DNA from: Aquimarina sp. U1-2
Lineage (GTDB): Bacteria; Bacteroidota; Bacteroidia; Flavobacteriales; Flavobacteriaceae
Length of the DNA: 64,000 nt
Reading direction: 5' to 3'
NCBI RefSeq assembly: GCF_017897595.1
Contig: NZ_JAGKIK010000016.1
Coordinates: 29,385-93,384 of the forward strand
Below, piece after piece: positions 25,669 through 33,958 of the stretch. The notes under the pieces were generated by a model. The model saw nothing but the letters and a program-made list of their open reading frames with translations. It made no database searches and was not told where the DNA came from. The first letter of the stretch is position 1, and every line of letters starts with the position of its first letter. The translations under genes and the position numbers were made by a program.

Positions 25669-27631
25669 ATATGATGTGGTGGTTATAGGCTCTGGAATTG
25701 GCGGTGCGACCCCCGCAGTACTTTTGTCAAAATATTTTGGGAAACGTGTATTGATCATAGAAAAGCATTGGCAATTTGGTGGGCTTACCCATAGTTTTGA
25801 GATGGATGGCAAATCATTTAATGCTGGTGTTCACTATGTAGGTGGGGTCACTAATGGGTCTATACCCGATAAACTATTTGATATCATTACAGGTAATAGA
25901 CTCAGATGGTTTCCATTACCTTTTAGATATGACCATTTTCATTTTCCAAATTTTGACTATGCGTTTCCTGCTTCAGAAAAACTATTGATAGAGGAATTAT
26001 CACGGCTATTTCCTGAAGATGCAAAAGGTATTGCCCAATATGTAAAAGATTCACGTAAAGCATTTCGCTTTATGGCCATTTTTATTTCTATTAGATCCTT
26101 CGCGCCCAGATTTTTACATTTTCTTATACCGATTATTCGTAGCACTTTAGGTTTTGACCCTAATATATTGGCACAAGCTTATTTAGATAAAAATATTAAA
26201 AATGCTAAACTAAAAAGTTTGCTGGGTGCTCAATGGGTTGATCATGGGGTAATACCCTCTGAGGCATCCTTTATGGTACACTCTATGATTTTTCATCATT
26301 ATATCAATGGTGCTTATTATCCGCAGGGTGGCCCGAAATCCATTGCAAGGGGAATGGAAGAAACACTTAAATCTAATAATGTAGATATAAGGTTAAAAAC
26401 AGAAGCTACACAAATTTTGATAAAAAATGGTAAGGCTTATGGTGTTGAAGTAATTAACAATACTGGTCAAAAAGAGATAATTCTTGCGGATACTGTCATT
26501 TCAAACACAGGTGCTGTTCATACCTACACCAAATTATTAAATCAGCATAGATTTGATTTTATAGAAAACAATAAAGACCATCTGCTACCACGCTATAACT
26601 TTTTTAGCATCTATATTTCATTATATCAAAACCCGGAAAATTTAGATTTTGATGGTACCAATCACTGGGTTTACAGAAATTTGAATCACGATAAGGATAT
26701 ACTTTCCCCAATGCATCCTGATTATCCTGGATTTTACTGTATGCTGTTTCCTTCACTCAAGGCAAAGGATATGAAAAACCACAAAATGGAGATACTGACG
26801 ATGGTAGAGTATTCAACCTTTAAAAAATGGAAGGAACAAGAATGGAAACACCGGGATAACGCCTATTATGAGGAAAAAGAAAAGATCATTCAGAAAATTT
26901 TTGATGACATAGAAAGTAGGCATCCTGGGTTCAGATCTATGATATCTAAATATGATGCTTCTACACCTTTAACGCTCGAAAAGTTTACATCACGGGAACA
27001 AGGAGCCAGTTATGGAGTTCCCTACACTACACATAGGATGAAGCTCAAATGGTTATCAAACAAAACCCCTTTCAGGAATCTATATCTTTCTGGACAGGAT
27101 ACGTTTGCTCCAGGAATAACCGCTGCAATGATGGGAGGTGTAGGGGCTGCGGCTAAAGTTTTGGGTACGATGGGTTATCTAAAAATAATGAGAAAAGTAC
27201 TCAAGCACGAAAAGGTAGTAGACAACATTTATCACCTAACCCAAATAAGAAAAATAAAAGAAGAAACCCCTGATTCCTATACTGTATATTTTGAGCCTAT
27301 AGCACATTTAAGCTCCTATGAAGCAGGGCAGTTTATAATGGTCAGTAGTATGCACAAAGGTGTTGAACATAAGCGCTCCTATTCCCTATCCAGTACTCTG
27401 GATGAACAATACCCTTCGATTACCATTAAACGTTTAAAAGGAGGCTTTATGTCCAACTACATTAAAGACAATCTACGGGTCGGCTCTTTTCTAAACACCA
27501 GTAGCCCAAAAGGAAAATTTATTATTCCTGTTGCTAACTACGGTAAAAACATTCTGATGATAGCAGCAGGTAGCGGTATTACCCCAATATTTTCGATGCT
27601 AAAGGACACCATGCTAAACCCAGGTGGATAA
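25652..27631 (+). CDS. CrtI/retinol-saturase-like FAD oxidoreductase joined to a ferredoxin-reductase FAD domain (5' part of a split gene)
   Basis: A 659-residue protein. Residues 1-500 resemble the phytoene desaturase/all-trans-retinol 13,14-reductase family: VVVIGSGIGGATPAVLLSKYFGKRVLIIEKH at the start and LYLSGQDTFAPGITAAMMGG near the end of the FAD fold. Residues about 525-659 start a flavodoxin-reductase-like module with the FAD motif HKRSYSLSST and the NAD-loop opening AAGSGITPIFSMLKD. The frame then stops inside the NAD-binding domain, and the missing half plus a 2Fe-2S ferredoxin domain is encoded in the next frame (27624-28235). Removal of one G near 27626 would give a single protein of about 860 residues. 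Confidence 0.85.
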   Translation: MKKQDKYDVVVIGSGIGGATPAVLLSKYFGKRVLIIEKHWQFGGLTHSFEMDGKSFNAGVHYVGGVTNGSIPDKLFDIITGNRLRWFPLPFRYDHFHFPNFDYAFPASEKLLIEELSRLFPEDAKGIAQYVKDSRKAFRFMAIFISIRSFAPRFLHFLIPIIRSTLGFDPNILAQAYLDKNIKNAKLKSLLGAQWVDHGVIPSEASFMVHSMIFHHYINGAYYPQGGPKSIARGMEETLKSNNVDIRLKTEATQILIKNGKAYGVEVINNTGQKEIILADTVISNTGAVHTYTKLLNQHRFDFIENNKDHLLPRYNFFSIYISLYQNPENLDFDGTNHWVYRNLNHDKDILSPMHPDYPGFYCMLFPSLKAKDMKNHKMEILTMVEYSTFKKWKEQEWKHRDNAYYEEKEKIIQKIFDDIESRHPGFRSMISKYDASTPLTLEKFTSREQGASYGVPYTTHRMKLKWLSNKTPFRNLYLSGQDTFAPGITAAMMGGVGAAAKVLGTMGYLKIMRKVLKHEKVVDNIYHLTQIRKIKEETPDSYTVYFEPIAHLSSYEAGQFIMVSSMHKGVEHKRSYSLSSTLDEQYPSITIKRLKGGFMSNYIKDNLRVGSFLNTSSPKGKFIIPVANYGKNILMIAAGSGITPIFSMLKDTMLNPGG

Positions 27632-28235
27632 TAAAGTTCATTTAATGTATGCAGCGAGAACACCAGAGGAAACAATTTTTAAAGGAGCTATTGACCGCTT
27701 ACAGAAAAACCACGCTGATTATCTAACGGTAGATTACTACTTTTCAGAAATAAAAAATAGTAGCCGCATAGACAAAAAAGATATTGAGGATGTGCTACGG
27801 GGTAAAGACTTACAGAATACATTGGTTTATGTTTGCGCGCCAGAAGGTATCGTAACAATGGTATGGAGTGTATTGCAAAGTGTCAATCTTAATCCAGAAC
27901 ATTTTAAATATGAGAGTTTTACCACCAGTGCTTTAAATATTCATAAGGTAAATATTCCCAGTAAAGATGCAACAGTATATTTTCAGGATGAATCAAAAAA
28001 TTACGAAATCCAGGTTAAAAAAGACAACACATTATTAGATGAGCTTATTGACAAAAATGTACCTATAGATTACTCCTGTAAAAGTGGCGATTGTGAGATG
28101 TGCAGCTGTAAAATCAAACAAGGAGAGATAGTCTCCTTAGATGGAAAAAACCTCAAAAAATATAAAACAGGAGACGTCATCCTGCCTTGTGTAAGTTATG
28201 CTGCTTCTGAAAAAATTGAATTAGCCAAGGCATAA
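27624..28235 (+). CDS. NAD-binding half plus 2Fe-2S ferredoxin domain (3' part of the split CrtI-reductase gene)
   Basis: A 203-residue reading starting from GTG 27624. It opens with DNKVHLMYAARTPEETIFKGAIDRL, the second part of a ferredoxin-NADP reductase NAD domain, continues through VYVCAPEGIVTMVW, and ends in a plant-type ferredoxin with ligands in CKSGDCEMCSCK and a distant Cys in VILPCVSYA. Such a fragment cannot fold as an NAD domain alone, so it is most likely the C-terminal part of the protein encoded from 25652. An overlap of 8 bp with shift +1 would also permit coupling of two chains, but that is less likely. Confidence 0.8.
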   Translation: MDNKVHLMYAARTPEETIFKGAIDRLQKNHADYLTVDYYFSEIKNSSRIDKKDIEDVLRGKDLQNTLVYVCAPEGIVTMVWSVLQSVNLNPEHFKYESFTTSALNIHKVNIPSKDATVYFQDESKNYEIQVKKDNTLLDELIDKNVPIDYSCKSGDCEMCSCKIKQGEIVSLDGKNLKKYKTGDVILPCVSYAASEKIELAKA

Positions 28236-28237
28236 TT

Positions 28238-28558
28238 AAATTAAAATTCGTAGATGGTATTGGTGTTTTTGCCGGAATTGTACTTAGTAAACTATTATGG
28301 ATTATGGTAGTTTCAAAATTAGCGACTTTTCTCAAACTGGGTACTTTATCACCTTTTACAAGGTGGAAAAAAATGAGCGGTATAGTTATGATGGCCGGTA
28401 TCGGGTTTACCATGTCCTTGTCAATTCCTGAATTGGCACTAAAGGATGAATTTCTTTTGCAACCTGCTAAAATCGGCATTCTATGTGGCTCATTTATTTC
28501 CGCTTGTATCGGGCTGCTTTGGTTTCGGTACTTTACTAAAAAATTAGAAACAGTATAA
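28238..28558 (+). pseudogene. nhaA: Na+/H+ antiporter NhaA, C-terminal remnant
   Basis: About 105 codons reading KFVDGIGVFAGIVLSKLLWIM, then FTRWKKMSGIVMMAGIGFTMSLSIPELAL, then PAKIGILCGSFISACIGLLWF, which match the last three or four helices of NhaA (the GIGFTMSLFI helix is diagnostic). The N-terminal two-thirds, with the pH sensor and the ion-binding aspartates, are missing. There is no good start and it follows directly on the ferredoxin stop. It is a truncated remnant, which suggests a deletion or insertion junction at about 28236. Confidence 0.8.
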
Positions 28559-28570
28559 AAGCTAAGAAAA

Positions 28571-29233
28571 CTATTTATTTTTTGTGCTAAAATCAAAAGA
28601 GTATCCTACACTAATATTGAAAATAAAAGGTGAGTTAGCTATTCCTGCGTCCATGGCATTGTGTGTTTCGGTATTGCCCGTAAAACTATTTTCGTATACA
28701 AATTCATCATTGTCCAATGTAGAACTTATCCTTGGCCAAAAGCGTACACTCGGTGATACCATAATGCCTTTTAAGAAGTTGTCTTTATTTTTAAATGGCA
28801 ACCAATTGATATAGGCACCAATCCCTAAAGTAAAGGTATTGTAATCTACTATTAGGTTGCTATTATTCTGTGAAACACCATCTGGGTAGATTTCAAATCG
28901 ATGCCATTTTGGCTCAATCCTTACGTTGAACCAATTGGTAAATTGATAGCCTATACCAAAACCCGTGGTAAATGGCATATGCACAGCTAGATTTTGGTCT
29001 TCTAATTCACCAGTTACCGTATCACCGGAAAAATCCAATGAAACGCCATGCGAATAATCAAAAACCCATCGCTTGTAAAACAAATTGCCCTCTATGTTGA
29101 AACCTTCGGCAAGTAGGGGTTGATTTAAACCAAAAAGGATATTTACCCTTGTTGGATACGCTTCGGTATTCGTTTGTGCTTTTGAATAGTAAAATGCTGT
29201 AAACAGCAATAGGAACATCAATACATTTTTCAT
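28571..29233 (-). CDS. Outer-membrane beta-barrel protein, porin-like
   Basis: A 220-residue protein with a signal peptide (MKNVLMFLLLFTAFYYSKAQ, cleaved before TNTEA) and about eight alternating strands ending in aromatic residues, closing with FIFNISVGYSFDFSTKNK, a typical barrel C-terminus. Ligand or transport role unknown. The upstream region contains a degenerate copy of the TTCAC-N4-GTGAA operator (29298-29311), and the gene lies just downstream of the second Crp/Fnr gene on the same strand, so it may be its target. Confidence 0.75.
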   Translation of the reverse strand: MKNVLMFLLLFTAFYYSKAQTNTEAYPTRVNILFGLNQPLLAEGFNIEGNLFYKRWVFDYSHGVSLDFSGDTVTGELEDQNLAVHMPFTTGFGIGYQFTNWFNVRIEPKWHRFEIYPDGVSQNNSNLIVDYNTFTLGIGAYINWLPFKNKDNFLKGIMVSPSVRFWPRISSTLDNDEFVYENSFTGNTETHNAMDAGIANSPFIFNISVGYSFDFSTKNK

Positions 29234-29297
29234 TTTAATTTCTTTCTTTAATAGTTAAACTTAACTGCAAAGAAAAAATATGATGTTACGTATCTCG

Positions 29298-29311
29298 TTC
29301 ACATTTGTTAA
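29298..29311. promoter_or_regulatory. Candidate Crp/Fnr-type operator, degenerate copy 3
   Basis: Read on the minus strand it is TTAACAAATGTGAA, matching 11 of 14 positions of TTCACCTATGTGAA. It lies 65 bp upstream of the porin-like ATG at 29233 and 2 bp after the Crp/Fnr stop, the same arrangement (regulator, operator, target) as at 23273. Confidence 0.4.
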
Positions 29312-29313
29312 CT

Positions 29314-29889
29314 TCAACTATCTTCTGAAGAATTTCTTATTCTACTTAATGACTGAGGGCGCATCCCCAAGTACGCGGCTAAATGGAATTGGGGTACACG
29401 TTGGATAAATTTGGGGTGGTGTTTCATAAGTTTATAATACCGCTCTTTTGCAGAAAGCGTAGCTAAGTCGGCAGCGTGTTGGGTAGATTGATAAAATGCT
29501 TTTTCTACCTGCTGGTCCTTTAACTTTTGGTATTTGGGATACTTTTCAAACAGGGTCACCATGTCCTGAGATTTCAAAATAAAGAGCTCACTATCTTCCA
29601 AGGCTATAATGTTCATGTCAGATGGTATTCCGCTGGTTAAGCTCTTCAAGTAGGCCATCCAATTTTTTTCAATTGTGAAGTCGCAAGGGATAATGTTACC
29701 ATCGTGAATTGCATAATGCATTAATAGACCACTTTTTACGTAAGCTATTTCAGTACTTATTTCACCTTGCCTTAAAAAGTATTGGTCTTTCTTAATATTT
29801 CTTCTTTCAAGTATATGGTCGAAGTAATCAATCTCTTCATTACTTAAATCAATAGTTTGTAATAGGCTTTCTCTTAATATTGAGTTCAT
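29314..29889 (-). CDS. Crp/Fnr-family transcriptional regulator (second copy type)
   Basis: A 191-residue protein with a cyclic-nucleotide-binding-like barrel (KDQYFLRQGEISTEIAYVKSGLLMHYAIHDG) and a C-terminal HTH (VPQFHLAAYLGMRPQSLSRIRNSS). The recognition helix region PQSLSRIR is the same as in the regulator at 22668-23240, so both probably bind similar DNA. It ends shortly after the recognition helix, which is slightly short but common in this group. Effector unknown. Confidence 0.9.
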   Translation of the reverse strand: MNSILRESLLQTIDLSNEEIDYFDHILERRNIKKDQYFLRQGEISTEIAYVKSGLLMHYAIHDGNIIPCDFTIEKNWMAYLKSLTSGIPSDMNIIALEDSELFILKSQDMVTLFEKYPKYQKLKDQQVEKAFYQSTQHAADLATLSAKERYYKLMKHHPKFIQRVPQFHLAAYLGMRPQSLSRIRNSSEDS

Positions 29890-30286
29890 AAAATTCTAGA
29901 TTTCAGTATGATTGGGACAAAAACTGATAAAAATATCTGTACTGAAAGTTAAAGAAAATTGATATAAAAGTTAAACAAAGGGTTTCCTATTTATCTTGAT
30001 TAATCATTTGGGATGGTGTGATGGGTGTCTGTCGTGAAAGCAGGAATTATTCCCTAAGCTCTGAATTACAATAAATTTCTGGCAAAATTTGAGGAGTATA
30101 AACTTTACATTTTTGTTTAAGTCGATATATACAACTGCCCGAACTGTGGCATCCTTGCCTTCGTGAAGTTTATAGTGGTTTAAGGCTTACAAAATATAAT
30201 TTTGGTGAATACCATATATAATATTGAGTAAATCGTGCTCTATGCAAGCAAAACTTTGCTAATACAAAGTTGTTTATGCATTTGAA
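29890..30286. other. Non-coding stretch between the Crp/Fnr gene and an integrase remnant
   Basis: 397 bp with no credible reading frame, hairpin or tRNA seen. It separates ordinary genes from the mobile-element debris to the right and may contain an old element boundary. No copy of the mnmE tail was recognised in it. Confidence 0.5.
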
Positions 30287-31012
30287 TTAGAAATTAATAA
30301 CACTATCTAGAGCCTCATCAGCTTCCTTGTGAATAAAATTAGCCTGGTAATTAATAGTTGTTTTTAAATCACTGTGTCGGTAAAGTTTTTGCAACATTAA
30401 AGGATGAATTGAATCGCCTGCAATGTTTCCAAAAGTATGACGCGCTATATGCATAGTGACTTTCTTTTCAATCCCATTCTTTTTTGCTATGGTTTTTAAG
30501 TTGGTATTAAACTTGCTTGTCGCTACTTTGATTTTATTATAAATATCTTTTGAGTTATTTAAATCTGCTTTTTTCATTTCAGGAAAGACAAAGTCGTCGT
30601 TTCCATTTTTGTCCCTCTGATAATAATCTAGAATGTCCAAGGCCTTAACTGGAATCTTGAGTGAAACTATTTTGTTGTTCTTTCCCATTCGGTAATGCAG
30701 TCTACCGTCGTAAATCATTGACCATTTGGTAAACAGTACATCTGAGACTCGCATCCCTGCAAAATAGAAAATGTATAGCCAGACATTGAGGGAATGACGT
30801 TCTATTTCAGTAAGGAAAATAATTGTCTCAAATATTTGAATTTCTTTCTTATTCAATCCCACTTTATAAGTGTCAGGGAATTTCATTTTGAAACCACCTT
30901 TGCCAAACGGGTACAAATCTTTACTCACTACCTTGTCTCTACTGCTCTGTTATAAAGCAAGCGAATAAGAACAAAAACATTAAGTACAGAGGTTTCTGAA
31001 AGAGCTTTGAGG
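30287..31012 (-). pseudogene. Tyrosine integrase remnant, N-terminally truncated and frameshifted
   Basis: The intact part (30287-30928, GTG start possible) is the catalytic half of a phage-type integrase: FAGMRVSDVLFTKWS carries the first Arg, MHIARHTFGNIAG the HxxR pair, and LYRHSDLKTTINYQ the final His and Tyr region. The preceding frame, read from about 31012, gives ALSETSVLNVFVLIRLLYN, then RAVETR, which is the end of the core-binding domain. Adding one G at about 30931 joins them to VVSKDLYPFGKGG. The first 100 or so residues of the N-terminal domain are missing, so it should be inactive. Confidence 0.8.
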
Positions 31013-31237
31013 CGGAATGTGTTCGAACGTTAGTTTGCTATAATTTCCGCATATTCTGCAAATACTGCTGTTTTTCAATTAACCTTTTGTTATTAGACTT
31101 CAATTCCATACGCAAATTATGGAGTCGTAAAGGTAGCAGAATGAAAATCATAATTTTAAAAATTTCAGTCGAAGATGATGACAGGGTGTGAACATTTTTA
31201 GATGGGACAACAATGTCTAGAGGTAATATACTTCATT

Positions 31238-31519
31238 TCAGCCTGCATTTAAGACATATTTCAAAGCCTCATTTTGAATCTCAGACTTCGATTTTCGATT
31301 ATTTTGAAGCAACCATTCATTGAGAAGATCAATATCAAAAAATACGAGTTTGCCATTGGGTTTGCTGTGGGGTATAATTCCTGCAGAAGTAAGTTTGTAT
31401 AAATAATTTCTTGAAATACCAGTATAGACACTTGCCTCGTCCAGAGTGAGAACTTTTTTAGAACCCAGGAGAAGCTTTTCTATTCTTTCTAATCGGTTTT
31501 GTAAATCACTTATATCCAT
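31238..31519 (-). CDS. AlpA/excisionase-like helix-turn-helix protein
   Basis: A 93-residue protein with a short coiled N-terminus (LQNRLERIEKLLLGSKK) and a MerR-like winged helix typical of HTH_17/excisionase proteins: VLTLDEASVYTGISRNYLYKLTSAGIIPHSKPNGKLVFFDIDLLNEWLL. These serve as directionality factors or regulators for adjacent integrases. The complete integrase at 31831-32997 lies upstream on the same strand, and this is probably its Xis. Confidence 0.88.
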   Translation of the reverse strand: MDISDLQNRLERIEKLLLGSKKVLTLDEASVYTGISRNYLYKLTSAGIIPHSKPNGKLVFFDIDLLNEWLLQNNRKSKSEIQNEALKYVLNAG

Positions 31520-31830
31520 ATGGTTCAGAAACGATGAAAATCAGTACTTTGAAAGTATATCTGAAGATAGTAAGAACCCAACTGAAATAATGTTAAACGG
31601 TGCTTTAATTTCGAACAAATGACTATTATACAGAGCGTTATGCTTAATTGATGTCAAATGATTACAAGTATTTTTTCAATCATAAATTTCAAACACAAAT
31701 GACGATTTTTAAAATTATAAAGTATAACCAAAAGTGTCATAAAACGTGATTCAATACCACCTAAATGTTAAAAACTGAAAAAATATCGTAGATTGAGCAC
31801 TATGCAACGCAACCGATTAACAGAAATTGT
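31520..31830. other. Non-coding stretch between excisionase-like and integrase genes
   Basis: 311 AT-rich bases. No reading frame or clear repeat was recognised. It is expected to hold the promoter of the excisionase-like gene. Confidence 0.4.
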
Positions 31831-32997
31831 TTAACTGCTTAGGTCTATTGTATCCAATTCTAAAGACGGAACCAGATTTGCAGCTTCTTTCATTTTTTCA
31901 TCGATAATTTTGGCATAAATTTCTGTAGTTCTAATCTCTTTATGTCCCAAACGCTTGGAGACGGTATAGATATCTGCCCCGTTTTCAAGTAATAATACCG
32001 CGTTAGTATGGCGTGCTGAATGAAATGTAATGTGTTTAGTAATGCCAGCGAACATACACCATCGTAATAATTGAAGGTTCATATGAGCGCTATACCGTAG
32101 ATTAGTGAATACTCTTTCTTTTGATTTGCCACGTTTACCCAATAGTTTTCTTGCTTGTTCTGATATGTATAAATATTCCATACCCTCTGTTTTCTTTTGC
32201 TTAAAGACAATCCGATAAATCTCATTGCCTGAATTATCGGTTCCCTCGTCTCTTACTTCGGACCAGGTCAATTTATGAATGTCAGACCATCGAATACCGG
32301 ATAAAGCTGAAAAGAGAAAAGCACGTTTTAAAACTTCATATTTGCAGGGTGTTTTTGAGAGCCTGCGTAACTCATCTGATGTAAGATACTCTCTTTTTGA
32401 TTCCCCCATTGCAAATCCTTTAACCTTAATAATTAGATTTTCTTTCAAATATCCTTCATCAAATGCTGCCCTCATCGCTGCTTTGAACTTATTGAAATAG
32501 GTGTGTTTAGTATTTTGAGATAATTTGGTTTTACTCTTTGTTACGGCAACCGTATCTAGATGCTTCTTGAAACCTTTAATGAAATCAACATCAACATCGT
32601 TAAAAGTAAAGGTAGGGGAGCAGTAGCGCTCAATATGTTTTTGTGCTGCATCCCAATTGTCATAATTACCTTTTGTCTGGTAACGCTCTTCTTTCTTCTG
32701 CTCATAAAAATCTAGAAAACGAGTCTTGCCCAAGGTATTATTCTGAATTTTATATTTGCCTTGATAGACTTCTGCCTTCCGAATGGCCAGAATTTGCTCA
32801 GCCAATTGTAATTGCTCTTTATTTTTCTTTTTTTCAGATGCTGTTTTTGGGTCAGTAATAAGGTAAAGTTCGAGATACTCAAAATCTCGAATGTGTTTAG
32901 TCTTTCCTTTGGCATCCAATTTATGTCCTTTATAGTATTCGATATAAAGGCTCGTTTTTCCACTTTTAAGTCTTTTCTTTCTAAGATGTAATTTCAT
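31831..32997 (-). CDS. Tyrosine-type site-specific integrase
   Basis: 388 residues from the ATG at 32997 (MKLHLRKKRLKSGKTSLYIEYYKG is the usual Bacteroidota integrase start). A GTG at 33024 would add nine residues that lie within repeat DNA. It has an N-terminal Arm-DNA-binding domain, a SAM-like core-binding domain (about 105-205) and a catalytic domain with Arg in LSGIRWSDIHKL, HxxR in HSARHTNAVLL and His/Tyr in LGHKEIRTTEIYAKI. The start is 170 bp from a copy of the mnmE tail at 33170, as expected for an integrase at an element end. It belongs to a different element from the one at 33.2-50.8 kb. Confidence 0.93.
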   Translation of the reverse strand: MKLHLRKKRLKSGKTSLYIEYYKGHKLDAKGKTKHIRDFEYLELYLITDPKTASEKKKNKEQLQLAEQILAIRKAEVYQGKYKIQNNTLGKTRFLDFYEQKKEERYQTKGNYDNWDAAQKHIERYCSPTFTFNDVDVDFIKGFKKHLDTVAVTKSKTKLSQNTKHTYFNKFKAAMRAAFDEGYLKENLIIKVKGFAMGESKREYLTSDELRRLSKTPCKYEVLKRAFLFSALSGIRWSDIHKLTWSEVRDEGTDNSGNEIYRIVFKQKKTEGMEYLYISEQARKLLGKRGKSKERVFTNLRYSAHMNLQLLRWCMFAGITKHITFHSARHTNAVLLLENGADIYTVSKRLGHKEIRTTEIYAKIIDEKMKEAANLVPSLELDTIDLSS

Positions 32998-33000
32998 ACG

Positions 33001-33060
33001 AGGTGTAAATTTTACACCTGGCACTTAAGAAAAACGCTTTGAGGTGTAAATGAGGTGTAA
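33001..33060. repeat. AGGTGTAA repeat cluster upstream of the integrase
   Basis: The octamer AGGTGTAA occurs at 33001, 33042 and 33053, with an inverted copy at 33012-33019 that makes AGGTGTAAATTTTACACCT a near-perfect palindrome. All lie within 65 bp of the integrase start and between it and the attachment-site copy, so they are candidate integrase/Xis arm sites or an autoregulatory operator. Confidence 0.6.
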
Positions 33061-33169
33061 TGAAATTACAATTATTGACCAACCAAAGGAAACTAAAAAC
33101 AAAAGAGTTATCAACATTCATTTGATTTACAGGTATTTAAAATCAAATGAAATCAAACAAAATGATGAA

Positions 33170-33199
33170 CTACTTCCCAATACAGAAATTAGCAAAAAT
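33170..33199. other. Attachment-site copy: duplicated mnmE 3' end (left boundary of island)
   Basis: Thirty bases that match the last ten codons of mnmE at 50822-50851 with two differences inside the 30 bases. Read on the minus strand it still encodes IFANFCIGK followed by a stop, with Asn before it as in mnmE. It marks the left end of the 17.7-kb island and the right end of the neighbouring integrase-bearing element. Confidence 0.85.
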
Positions 33200-33294
33200 G
33201 TTAGATGGTAAGTAATTCAATACTTTTGGAATGTATATGCTTTCAAAGGTACAAATGTGATACATTTTAGGATTGATTATTTACTCCATTAGCT

Positions 33295-33957
33295 TTATGA
33301 AGATAAATATATTTGCTTAGCTTCATTTTCTGATAATAGACTTTCTAGCCTTATATCACAAACAAAATCTTTCTCATTATAAAATTCTTTGTATCTATTG
33401 AAATAAAAGCTCTTTAGAATAAATCTAACGAATTTAAAAGGTGTTATAGGCTTTGATACAGGTATCCGACAATTCTTATAATTACCCAATGTAAGATGAG
33501 AATAACAATGATCATGCTCTACATATTTTTTTTCGTCAATATCAAAATCGAATCTAACAGGAAATATCAAAGCCTTTTTTTCATAAATTTCAGCAAATAA
33601 TTCCTTGCCGAAGTGTACTTCTTCAAAATCACTTGGATTATCTTGAAATCTTTCAACATCTGGATTAGGGTAAAAGGCTAATCTGTGCTTTAATATACTA
33701 TCACGTTTACAAGAATACATAAATTGAAGCAATGCCCCATCAATCAATTTAAAGTTAAAAGCCCTTTCTTTGATACATTCTCTATAGATTTCTTCATAGG
33801 ATAAATTCTTTAAAGCGGATGAAATATCTTTATAACCACTCCAAACAATCTCTCCCGATTTATTTGAAACAAAATTATAATCAATTTGAAAGCTTGTCTC
33901 TATTAATGATTTGTTTATATTCCGTAGTTGATTCCCTATTTTTGATCCAATAGCCAT
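33295..33957 (-). CDS. DUF2290-like protein, helicase partner
   Basis: A 220-residue soluble protein. The segment FPVRFDFDIDEKKYVEHDHCYSHLTLGNYKNCRIPVSKPITPFKFVRFILKSFYF, with its His-rich centre and CRIPV turn, resembles the DUF2290 family, assigned from memory rather than a search. The conserved Asp, His, Ser-His and Arg residues could form a catalytic or metal site. The ATG at 33957 is 1 bp from the helicase stop, so the two are translationally coupled. Last gene of the GHKL-nuclease-helicase operon. Confidence 0.65.
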   Translation of the reverse strand: MAIGSKIGNQLRNINKSLIETSFQIDYNFVSNKSGEIVWSGYKDISSALKNLSYEEIYRECIKERAFNFKLIDGALLQFMYSCKRDSILKHRLAFYPNPDVERFQDNPSDFEEVHFGKELFAEIYEKKALIFPVRFDFDIDEKKYVEHDHCYSHLTLGNYKNCRIPVSKPITPFKFVRFILKSFYFNRYKEFYNEKDFVCDIRLESLLSENEAKQIYLSS

Positions 33958-33958
33958 A

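Noticed and set aside
29890..30286. Third copy of the mnmE tail as end of the left element
   Set aside because: Only weak partial similarity (AAATTTCTGGCAAAATTT). It does not encode the FCIGK tail, so not accepted.
31035..31150. Short minus-strand frame with QQYLQNMRKL end upstream of the integrase relic
   Set aside because: Only about 37 codons, no family and no clear ribosome binding site. Probably debris of a former gene.
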